Below, one piece after another: positions 53,976 through 61,695 of a stretch of 64,000 nt of DNA. The notes under the pieces are model-generated. The model saw only the letters and a list, made by a program, of their open reading frames with translations. It made no database searches and was not told the origin of the DNA. Source of the stretch: Candidatus Marinamargulisbacteria bacterium SCGC AG-343-D04 (GTDB lineage Bacteria; Margulisbacteria; Marinamargulisbacteria; GCA-2716485; GCA-002719695). The first letter of the stretch is position 1. Each line of letters opens with the position of its first letter. Position numbers and translations under genes: made by a program. The stretch is taken from positions 1-64,000 of the forward strand of contig QFBQ01000003.1 of NCBI GenBank assembly GCA_003265885.1, given 5' to 3'.

Positions 53976-56900
53976 ATGTCTATGTTAACAAGAGTAACTT
54001 TGGCAGCAGTACCGGCTTTAAGACGAGGGGCTACCGTTTTACCACGTGCCGTTTCGGCAATACCAACTGCACCAGTTAAAACTACACAAGAAATTGAAAG
54101 ACCAAATCCTTTAATTTCAGCACATACAAACCCTCTGATTTCAGCAGAGAGAAGCATGGATTCTATAAGAAATTTACATACCTCTGCATTAAGGCTTTCT
54201 CCAGAACAGCACCAAAAATCAACAATACCAGCAGATCAATTGTGTTCTCAAGAATCACTGAAAAAATCGTTATCACCAGAAGATCTTGTGAAATGGAATA
54301 CCTTTCAAAAAGAGGGAGTTGTCTATGTTGTTCATGAAGGTCATTGTGCTAATGTTCATATCGATGAAGCAGAGCGATTAGGTTTAAATGTGGTATTAGT
54401 TTCCAAAAAAGAAGAATGTGACGCTGAAAAGAGACCTCATGTTGTGAGAAAAATAGTTTTGAAAGATGGCGACTTTAATAATTTAGATGGAATTTACGGT
54501 CAGATAGAAGAAGACGTAAGTGATAATTCAGTTTCAGTGGCCAGAGTATGTCATGGGTGGGGATATTCTTCAGAGAAATATTTACAAGGTCATGCCAATA
54601 GTGTTGCTGAGAAAACAGGGATAGATTTTAAATGTCCTTCAAATTCACAAGAAGTAATAGATGGTATATCAGATAAAGATAATTTTGCTAAAACATGCCG
54701 AAGACTCGAGGTCCCTACAATTCCTGATTTTGAGGATACTATGGGGTATGTTTTTAATGATAATGCAGGAGCACTTTTTAAGTTTGCAGAAAAACTAGCA
54801 GCATCTTCAGGTGAAAGTATAGTGACTCTTTACCTTAAACACCCCTCTACTGGTGGTGGAAGGGGAATTGTTCCTATTGAAATAGATGTAAATCAATTAA
54901 CAGATAGAGAGTATCGTAAAGAAAAGACTTCGGAAATTGATGTGGGTGTTGCCTCTTGCCATGCGGAAGGAAAGCCTTTTTTAGAACAAGGTGAAGATAA
55001 AAAGAATTTAGTTGTTCAAAAAGGTATCAATGATGCTTATCATATTGAAGTACAAATCATTGATGGTGAAGTATTTGGATATAATCCGTTAAGAGAATGT
55101 AGTGCTCAGAGAAGAGGTCAAAAAGAAAGAGAGAGTACCCCAGGAGATGTTTTAAGTAGTGACAGAATAGCGGAAATTAAGCGTTATGCAGAAACAATTG
55201 CTCAGGCAGATTTCGATGGAAAACGCTTGGAAGGGGCGAATACATTAGAATTTTTAGTACCCACAAATGGCCAAGAGAAACCTTATGCATTAGAGATTAA
55301 TAATAGAGTACAAGTTGAAAATCTTGTTACTAAATTTGCAAATGCTAGGGGGGTTATTGGTACTGTTTTAATGAATAGCTTAGGAATAAAAGCTGCATCA
55401 TTTGAACCGGCTAATAGGGAGGTTACTCATATTCGTTTAAAAGGCCTTGCAGGAGAAAACGCTAGGATTCTTTCAACTCAAGAAGATATTCAAGGATATA
55501 TGGATAAACAGTTTGGAAAAGATGTGGTTAAATATTATCAAGCTGCAAATTCAATTAGAACTAAAGATTCAGATAGTCAGTTTGGAGCATTGGTTATTAG
55601 TAAAGACAAGGTGAATCCACAGTTTGATTTAGACGTTTTTGATGCTTTTACGGAAGTTTTTAAGTCAGAGGATTTCATTATGCCTAACAGAGAGACTCGC
55701 GGACGTTTAGTAGAATATTTAGGAGGCAACTTTCCTATTGTAGGGATAAATGCAATTCCTGCAAGTCCTACTCAACAAGACAAAGAATTAGCAGGGGTAA
55801 CAGCTTCTTTAGAAAAACTATTAAATGGTCAATTAGAAAGAGGTCAAAAAGCTACTTCAGTGGATACAATAGCTATACTTAAAAATATGAAAGCAATAGC
55901 TAAAGAAATTCAGGAAACATTTCCAAAAAATGATTCCGTAAACCAACTTCAATCAAAAGGGTTTAATGATTGGGTTAAGAGTTTACCTCCAGTTTCAGCA
56001 GAAATTACTACAAGAGATTTACTTCAAAGTTATTATGCTCATGTTACTCATCCAGAGGTTACAGAACTTATTCATGCTGTTGAAGATCATTTACCTAAGG
56101 AATTTACATGTACAGAGCCTGCAGGTACAAATGGAGCAGGGCCACAGGTAGCATCTTCTATATTGGGAATGGATCCCAATGAACAAATGAAGAAAACCTC
56201 ATTAGTTTCAAAGGGTTTAGAAAGAGGAGAATATATGAATGCTTTGCAAAAGTCTTCTCCTGTAGAAAGAGCTGCTCAGAAGAAACTTTTAACAGCTTTG
56301 GAAAAAGAAACGTATGGCACCTTTGAACACAAAGGAAAAGAGTATTCGGGAAGATTTACTACTTGTTTTGATGCGTCCAATAATATAGATGTCATTGCGA
56401 AAATGGTTGTTGAAGATATAAGATGGGGCCGTCCATCTGTACAAACCCTTTCTTGGAATCCAGAAATGAAAATTGAAGAAGTCCGTAGCTTTTGGACAGA
56501 GTCTTTTAATGCATATAAAAGAGAACAAGATGTATACAGAAAACAAGATATTTCAATTCCTGATCCTTTTGGAATTTATTTGAAATGTCCTAGCCCCACT
56601 ACCTTGTATGATGCAAAGACAGCAAATATGATTTTAACAGTTGCAAATGAAGAATATGTGAAGGTTTTTCCACCAACAGAAGAAGAACCTCAGGGAATTA
56701 AATTGGCTTTTAAGCATGTGCATCAAGATCCTTCATCTTCCCATCAAACGACCGAAGATATTAAATTGATTTCACGGTTAAGAGACTCTGAAAAGTATGG
56801 TACCAAGTATGTTTTATCTACTGCTTTTGAAAGCACAGATGCAGTTTCCTCTTCTCATCCGAATGCATCAGAGATATTTAAAGCATTAGGTGGAGAAGGC

Positions 56901-58382
56901 GATTTGAGTCCTTTTGAAGATTTCTATTCGAAATTAGGATTACTTTATACATCTTTTGATAATACCTCAGCTATTACCCCTGATGATCCTGAATTTGATG
57001 CTCCTGGAGGAGCTGCAGCAACGGGAGCAAATGATGTCGCGGCAAAGCAAAAACAATATCCTGAAAATGAGGCATTGAAACTAGCAACATATGAAAAAGC
57101 TAGTGATGTAGGAAAGCAAGTATTTGATTTTACAACTTTGGTTACTCCAAATTCTCAATTTGCGTTGCTTTCAGGTTTAGAAATTATTAGAATCTATGGA
57201 AAAATAAAGGATAAAAAATTAGATGTAGCGGCTACTGTTGTAGCCGCTGTAGAAGCTATAACAGATAGACATTTTGAATGTGATTTCCCACCACCAGTTA
57301 TTGAAGCCTTACAATATAATAATTCGGATAATCGTCATTTCCCTATGCCTGAAAATAGAGAAAGCAATGTTGAGGGATATTTAGATCAACATAAATTACC
57401 TTCAAAAAGTAGAGATGTTGAAGTTGTAATGGATGAAGCTGAAGTAGATGAATATCTTCGACAAATGAGTGATACATTTGAATCAGAAAAGTCAATGAAA
57501 GCAACTAACGCAGCTTTATTAGATAAAATTCGTTTTGGGGGCAGTTCTTTTTACGATCGTCCAGAAACTCAAGCACTAGGTGTAGGAAGAGAAGGTATAG
57601 ATCCTGCGGTTTTTTTCAACCCTCATATTCTCTCAAGAGAACAACTTCTTGAATACCCTTTTGAGGGAGGATGGAAAGTTGGTAGTTTGAATGATGGCCC
57701 CGATAATTTGAGTTTTATTGTTAAGGTAGAAAGACACGGAGTCGAACAAGTCCTTACTGTACCAAACCACGAAGGTATAAGAGATTATATTCAAACTCTT
57801 GTTGGAAAGGATCTGACTAAGACTCTAGCAGAGGAGCGTAGCATAAAAGCTGGATCGTATGACCTTTTAGCTGGAGGAAAGATTACATGTATGCTTCCTC
57901 CAGGAACAATCATTACAGTTCGTAAAGATGAAAGAGGTAATAAAACTTTTTCTTTGGCTAACTCAGAAGGTGAAGAAGTTATTTCACCTTTTGATAATCC
58001 ATCTCAAGTAGTTGAAGCTCTTATTATGAAAATGGCAATGTCTCAAGGTTTTGATTATTTAGAGCCCGGAAGGTGGAAGTTTAACGTTTCGCCTTATGTT
58101 CAGGGCTGTTTTGAAAGTGGAGATGCCGTTCATGATACACTTAGAGGTCATGAAGCTTTACCTTTTTATTTTGAACCTTTAGATGATGGTCAACCTAAAA
58201 TTGGTAATGGAGCATCCAGGGTATCAGCTTCTATTAAAGGTTTTGGTCAAAGAAGAGACTATTCAACTATTTTGAAAGTACAAGAATCTAGTTCACCAAC
58301 TTTAGGAAGTATGGTTTCAAGTAGCGTTAATTATATGAAGGATACACTTGGCAGAGCTTTAGGTGAAATCTTGGGTAAATAA
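53976..58382 (+). CDS. Giant divergent pyruvate-carboxylase-like biotin enzyme (1468 aa)
   Basis: The domain order is that of pyruvate carboxylase. A biotin-carboxylase ATP-grasp unit spans about 110-600: STGGGRGIVP near 291, HIEVQIIDGE, ECSAQRRGQKE at 374-384, LEINNRVQVEN at 439-449. A diverged carboxyltransferase barrel spans about 690-1110 and still offers candidate metal ligands: Asp799 in TTCFDA, Lys870 in GIYLKCPSP, and His914 and His916 in KHVHQD. It also keeps a late TLVTPNSQFALLSG. A biotinyl domain spans about 1295-1400, with Lys1352 in EALIMKMAM. It is about 300 residues longer than usual. Residues 1-75 are Arg/Ala/Ser-rich, without acid to residue 38, and contain RNLHTSALR. The coding strand is A-rich, unlike the T-rich neighbours. 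It probably supplies oxaloacetate beside beta-oxidation, but the substrate is inferred. Confidence 0.7.
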   Translation: MSMLTRVTLAAVPALRRGATVLPRAVSAIPTAPVKTTQEIERPNPLISAHTNPLISAERSMDSIRNLHTSALRLSPEQHQKSTIPADQLCSQESLKKSLSPEDLVKWNTFQKEGVVYVVHEGHCANVHIDEAERLGLNVVLVSKKEECDAEKRPHVVRKIVLKDGDFNNLDGIYGQIEEDVSDNSVSVARVCHGWGYSSEKYLQGHANSVAEKTGIDFKCPSNSQEVIDGISDKDNFAKTCRRLEVPTIPDFEDTMGYVFNDNAGALFKFAEKLAASSGESIVTLYLKHPSTGGGRGIVPIEIDVNQLTDREYRKEKTSEIDVGVASCHAEGKPFLEQGEDKKNLVVQKGINDAYHIEVQIIDGEVFGYNPLRECSAQRRGQKERESTPGDVLSSDRIAEIKRYAETIAQADFDGKRLEGANTLEFLVPTNGQEKPYALEINNRVQVENLVTKFANARGVIGTVLMNSLGIKAASFEPANREVTHIRLKGLAGENARILSTQEDIQGYMDKQFGKDVVKYYQAANSIRTKDSDSQFGALVISKDKVNPQFDLDVFDAFTEVFKSEDFIMPNRETRGRLVEYLGGNFPIVGINAIPASPTQQDKELAGVTASLEKLLNGQLERGQKATSVDTIAILKNMKAIAKEIQETFPKNDSVNQLQSKGFNDWVKSLPPVSAEITTRDLLQSYYAHVTHPEVTELIHAVEDHLPKEFTCTEPAGTNGAGPQVASSILGMDPNEQMKKTSLVSKGLERGEYMNALQKSSPVERAAQKKLLTALEKETYGTFEHKGKEYSGRFTTCFDASNNIDVIAKMVVEDIRWGRPSVQTLSWNPEMKIEEVRSFWTESFNAYKREQDVYRKQDISIPDPFGIYLKCPSPTTLYDAKTANMILTVANEEYVKVFPPTEEEPQGIKLAFKHVHQDPSSSHQTTEDIKLISRLRDSEKYGTKYVLSTAFESTDAVSSSHPNASEIFKALGGEGDLSPFEDFYSKLGLLYTSFDNTSAITPDDPEFDAPGGAAATGANDVAAKQKQYPENEALKLATYEKASDVGKQVFDFTTLVTPNSQFALLSGLEIIRIYGKIKDKKLDVAATVVAAVEAITDRHFECDFPPPVIEALQYNNSDNRHFPMPENRESNVEGYLDQHKLPSKSRDVEVVMDEAEVDEYLRQMSDTFESEKSMKATNAALLDKIRFGGSSFYDRPETQALGVGREGIDPAVFFNPHILSREQLLEYPFEGGWKVGSLNDGPDNLSFIVKVERHGVEQVLTVPNHEGIRDYIQTLVGKDLTKTLAEERSIKAGSYDLLAGGKITCMLPPGTIITVRKDERGNKTFSLANSEGEEVISPFDNPSQVVEALIMKMAMSQGFDYLEPGRWKFNVSPYVQGCFESGDAVHDTLRGHEALPFYFEPLDDGQPKIGNGASRVSASIKGFGQRRDYSTILKVQESSSPTLGSMVSSSVNYMKDTLGRALGEILGK

Positions 58383-58431
58383 AACCTTAACATCATGGTG
58401 GCTTTTTGATAATATAATTTCATCTTTACGT

Positions 58432-58507
58432 GATCCGGTAGCTCAGTTGGTAGAGCAACTGCCTTTTAAGCCGTGGGTCGTGGGTTCGAGCCCCACCCGG
58501 ATCACCA
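58432..58507 (+). tRNA. tRNA-Lys (TTT anticodon)
   Basis: A 76-nt gene with perfect acceptor GATCCGG/CCGGATC, discriminator A and encoded CCA. D-arm GCTCAGTTGGTAGAGC, anticodon loop CTTTTAA (anticodon TTT), T-arm GTGGGTTCGAGCCCCAC. The anticodon stem ACTGC/GCCGT has a T-C mismatch at the middle pair (29-41), where GCAGT would pair fully. A TATAAT-like box lies about 20 bp upstream. Confidence 0.93.
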
Positions 58508-58510
58508 CCT

Positions 58511-59488
58511 TTATCTTCCAAATGTATAATGTAGATATGCCCCCGCTATTTGTGTAAAATTATTTTCTGGAAGTCTAAAACTTTTGATGTTAATCCCTTT
58601 GTTTTTACATAACGAGTCGACTCGTTGTTGTAAAAAAGGCATGAAAATATCGGATCTTCCAATAGATCCACCATAAACGATGGTATCGATTTTAGATGCT
58701 TGGTTGCAATCTTTTTTACTCCATCTAAACTTACCTTTTTTGACCTTTTTCGTTTTGATACATTCAATAATTCTAAATGCATAATCGCCCATATAATTTA
58801 AAATATCGCTATACTGTTCAAGCAGAGTAGGGGATTCTGCTATTTCTTTTCCACTTAATTGAAATTCTTTTTTAAAAAAATGAGAAGACAAAATAGATTC
58901 AGCTTCAACCTCATTTCCATGTCGATCGGGAATTATGACATCACAAATGTGTCCATCTGTAAAAAAATCTATCTTAGTAGGGCTTTCCCATCGACATAAA
59001 CCTCCTCCTAAGCCTGTTCCTGGGCCTATATATAAGATAGTTGATGGTGTTAAAGGGGTCAGTTGATTGAGTTCGTATAAACCACTGCAAGCTTGAGCAA
59101 TTGCATCATTTACAATATGAAGTTCTATATCATCTGGGAAACAGTCTTTGAATTCTTGATAAATGTTTATATTATCAAATTCATCTGAAAAGTCGCATAG
59201 ATTAGGGGCAGAGTTTTTGGTTAAAATATAATCTGAGGAAAAATGTCCTGCAGTTCCGATGTAAACTTGTTTTTCTATTTGTAAAGCATTATGTTTAGCT
59301 TCTTTCTCTAATGCTATGAAGTGTTGTTTAATGTGTTCTTTTATTGCCTTTAGGCCTTTTTTAGTTTGAGTTTTTTGATGGAATAGTAACACGTGTTTAT
59401 TTTTGTATGTTGATTTTACTATCCCACTTTTTATTTGTGTTCCTCCTATATCTATGCAGTATTGATTGGAATTGTTGAACGTGGTCAA
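58511..59488 (-). CDS. ROK family protein (polyphosphate glucokinase-like)
   Basis: A 325-residue sugar-kinase-fold protein with the ATP loop CIDIGGTQIKSGIV, a putative catalytic aspartate in HIVNDAIAQACSG, and TILYIGPGTGLGGGL. It probably phosphorylates glucose or a related sugar. The cysteine zinc motif of many ROK proteins (CxCGxxGCxE) is replaced by RHGNEVEAES, so it is of the zinc-free kind. There is no N-terminal helix-turn-helix, so it is not a ROK repressor. Its end lies 3 bp from tRNA-Lys on the opposite strand. Confidence 0.8.
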   Translation of the reverse strand: MTTFNNSNQYCIDIGGTQIKSGIVKSTYKNKHVLLFHQKTQTKKGLKAIKEHIKQHFIALEKEAKHNALQIEKQVYIGTAGHFSSDYILTKNSAPNLCDFSDEFDNINIYQEFKDCFPDDIELHIVNDAIAQACSGLYELNQLTPLTPSTILYIGPGTGLGGGLCRWESPTKIDFFTDGHICDVIIPDRHGNEVEAESILSSHFFKKEFQLSGKEIAESPTLLEQYSDILNYMGDYAFRIIECIKTKKVKKGKFRWSKKDCNQASKIDTIVYGGSIGRSDIFMPFLQQRVDSLCKNKGINIKSFRLPENNFTQIAGAYLHYTFGR

Positions 59489-59494
59489 TGGGCT

Positions 59495-59692
59495 TTAATT
59501 TTTTTTCATATCTGATGTTAAAGGATTTTGTGTTTCAGGTGATTTTCCTCTAATTTTTTCTGACGCTCTTTCGGCAAATCTTCCGGCAGGTGAATCCCAA
59601 GAAAATTTATTATTATTCGCGCCAACAGTGACAACGGTTCCAACCATAAAACCTGCTGCTATTATTGATGGTAGTGCTTGACGGATACTCAT
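59495..59692 (-). CDS. Small single-helix membrane protein
   Basis: A 65-residue protein with a hydrophobic helix (about 7-25, LPSIIAAGFMVGTVVTVG) and a hydrophilic, charged tail ending DMKKN. I recognise no family. The ATG is preceded by a proper AAAGGAG site 9 nt away, and the ROK gene begins 6 bp after its stop on the same strand, so it is very likely a real gene in a two-gene operon. Topology: short N-terminus inside, tail location unclear. Confidence 0.6.
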   Translation of the reverse strand: MSIRQALPSIIAAGFMVGTVVTVGANNNKFSWDSPAGRFAERASEKIRGKSPETQNPLTSDMKKN

Positions 59693-59902
59693 GATTTTAA
59701 ATCTCCTTTTTTATTAATTTATTATTTATTTTACCATACTTTTTTATCGTTCGTTTATTTTTTTATTCCATTAATTTTTTTGTTTAAAAAAGGTGAAAAA
59801 TAAATTGTACTATTCTTACTTATTTCTTATACTTATTAAGTAAAACTTTTCATGTAAGTTTTTTATATTAAAAATTGATTTAAGAAGGGATGTCTCAGTT
59901 TT
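59693..59902. other. Divergent AT-rich gap between the small membrane protein and the symporter
   Basis: About 210 bp of A/T-rich sequence between divergent genes. The symporter has GAAGGG before its ATG, and the small protein has GGAG. A TTATACTTATTAAGTAA stretch near 59828-59844 is partly symmetric. No promoter pair is convincing. Confidence 0.35.
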
Positions 59903-61129
59903 ATGGGTAATAAATTAACCACTCAAATTTTAGTTGCTATGGTCTTAGGTGTTGTTGTCGGAATACTTTTTCGTGAATCGGCTGCTTTTTTGCAACCTGT
60001 AGGAGATGTCTTTATTCGTCTATTGAAAATGATTATCGTTCCTCTTGTTTTTTCTTCTTTGGTTGTGGGTGTTGTCAGTTTAGGGAGTGTTCAAAACCTT
60101 GGTAGATTGGGGACACGTACCTTTTTTTATTACTTAGTGACGACTATTATGGCTGTTTTGATCGGTTTAATTGTAGTCAACTTTATTAAACCGGGTGTAG
60201 ATACTGTCATTGATCTGTCTGCGTTTCATTCTCCTCCTGCGTTTGCATCGTCTTCGGATTCTGTGACTTTTTTGTCTGTTATCATCGATATTGTTCCTCA
60301 AAATATTATCAATGCTATTAGTGCGGAAAATATGCTTGGGGTTATTTTCTTTTCCATCGTTTTTGGATCGGCTCTTTTGTCTTTATCAGCTAAAGGGGAA
60401 GTGTTGAAAAGTACCATAGAAGACTTTAATGATGTGTTTTTAAAAATAACAGATTGGATTATGAAACTTTCACCTATCGGTGTCTTCGCTCTTTTAGCCG
60501 CTCTTGTAGGTCAAACTGGATTTTCTATCTTTAAACCTATTGCTTTTTATGTCGCAGCGGTCTTGCTCTCTTTGTTTATTCATTTGTTTTTTAGTTTATC
60601 TGGAATCCTTTTAGTGGTTGTTAGATACTCCCCTATAACCTTTTTTAAAAAAATGTTCCCAGCTATTGCTATGGCTTTTTCTACAGATAGTAGTATCGCC
60701 ACTCTTCCCGTTACAATGGATTGTCTTGAAAAAAATGTCGGTGTGTCAAAAAAAGTGGTTGGGTTTATTACCCCACTTGGTGCAACAGTTAATATGGATG
60801 GAACGGCTCTGTATGAAGCTGTAGCAGCTGTTTTTATCGCTCAAGTCGTAGGAATTGATCTTCCTATTACTCAACAATTGATTATTATGATAACCGCTAT
60901 TTTAGCGTCTGTTGGCGCTGCAGGGATTCCTAGTGCCGGTTTGGTAACCATGGTTATTGTCTTGAAATCTGTTAACTTACCCCTAGAAGGAATAGGTATT
61001 TTATTAGCTGTGGATAGAATTCTGGATATGTTTAGAACTACTGTGAACGTTATTAGTGATAGTTGTGGAGCGTTGGTTATTGCTCGTTTTGAAGGAGAAC
61101 AATTCGGGGCAGATGATACTGGTTTTTAA
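59903..61129 (+). CDS. Dicarboxylate/amino acid:cation symporter (GltP/DctA family)
   Basis: A 408-residue inner-membrane symporter of the DAACS (glutamate/dicarboxylate) family with eight membrane helices and two re-entrant loops. The serine-rich loop FSTDSSIATLPVT and the ion/substrate motif NMDGTALYEAVAAVF are present, along with IPSAGLVTMVIVL in the second loop. It takes up glutamate, aspartate or C4-dicarboxylates with Na+ or H+; the exact substrate is not fixed by these motifs. It leads yqeK by 2 bp. Confidence 0.9.
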   Translation: MGNKLTTQILVAMVLGVVVGILFRESAAFLQPVGDVFIRLLKMIIVPLVFSSLVVGVVSLGSVQNLGRLGTRTFFYYLVTTIMAVLIGLIVVNFIKPGVDTVIDLSAFHSPPAFASSSDSVTFLSVIIDIVPQNIINAISAENMLGVIFFSIVFGSALLSLSAKGEVLKSTIEDFNDVFLKITDWIMKLSPIGVFALLAALVGQTGFSIFKPIAFYVAAVLLSLFIHLFFSLSGILLVVVRYSPITFFKKMFPAIAMAFSTDSSIATLPVTMDCLEKNVGVSKKVVGFITPLGATVNMDGTALYEAVAAVFIAQVVGIDLPITQQLIIMITAILASVGAAGIPSAGLVTMVIVLKSVNLPLEGIGILLAVDRILDMFRTTVNVISDSCGALVIARFEGEQFGADDTGF

Positions 61130-61131
61130 TA

Positions 61132-61686
61132 GTGACTGCTTCTATAATCCACTTATTAAAGTCACTTATTTCTCAGAACCGCCTAGAACATAGTATTAAT
61201 GTCGCCAATTTAGCTAAAAAACTGGCGATTCACTATGACTCTGATCCTGAACAAGCCTATAGTGCAGGACTGATTCACGATTGTGCAAAGGATTTAGACC
61301 CTCAACATCCCTCGATTTCTTTCTCAGAACAAGAAACGGATTTGTATCAGGATTTTCCAGCAATTTGGCATGCCATAGTATTGGAAAAAGTTTCATCTTT
61401 TTATTTTCCCTCTATTGATAGATCTATAGCGTCTGCTGCTAAATGGCATAGTACCGGGACTGCAGATATGTCTCTTTTGGCTAAACTTATCTTTGTTGCC
61501 GATTATATAGAGCCTAGTCGAGGGTTTCCTGATAGAGCTAGTTTATATGATCTTGCATTTAATGATCTCAACTGTTGCGTATTTGAAATTGCACGCTCAT
61601 CTTTATTCTATTTACTTTCACAAAAAGTCTCTATTTATAATGAACTCCTTCATTGTTATAATTTCTATCACCAATACAAAACATAA
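61132..61686 (+). CDS. yqeK: YqeK-type HD-domain diadenosine tetraphosphatase
   Basis: Members of the YqeK family hydrolyse Ap4A symmetrically to ADP. The 184-residue protein starts with GTG and has the HD metal motif: His20 in RLEHSINVA, HDCAKD (His49, Asp50), WHAIV, KWHSTG and IFVADYIEPSRGF, in the usual order. yqeK-rsfS neighbours are common in bacteria. Here a LytR-CpsA-Psr gene lies between them, as in some Firmicutes. Confidence 0.9.
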   Translation: MTASIIHLLKSLISQNRLEHSINVANLAKKLAIHYDSDPEQAYSAGLIHDCAKDLDPQHPSISFSEQETDLYQDFPAIWHAIVLEKVSSFYFPSIDRSIASAAKWHSTGTADMSLLAKLIFVADYIEPSRGFPDRASLYDLAFNDLNCCVFEIARSSLFYLLSQKVSIYNELLHCYNFYHQYKT

Positions 61687-61695
61687 TGATTATCT

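Noticed and set aside
59828..59850. TTATACTTATTAAGTAA as a possible dif or operator site
   Set aside because: Only partly symmetric and weak against known XerCD or regulator consensus; AT-rich sequence gives such matches by chance.
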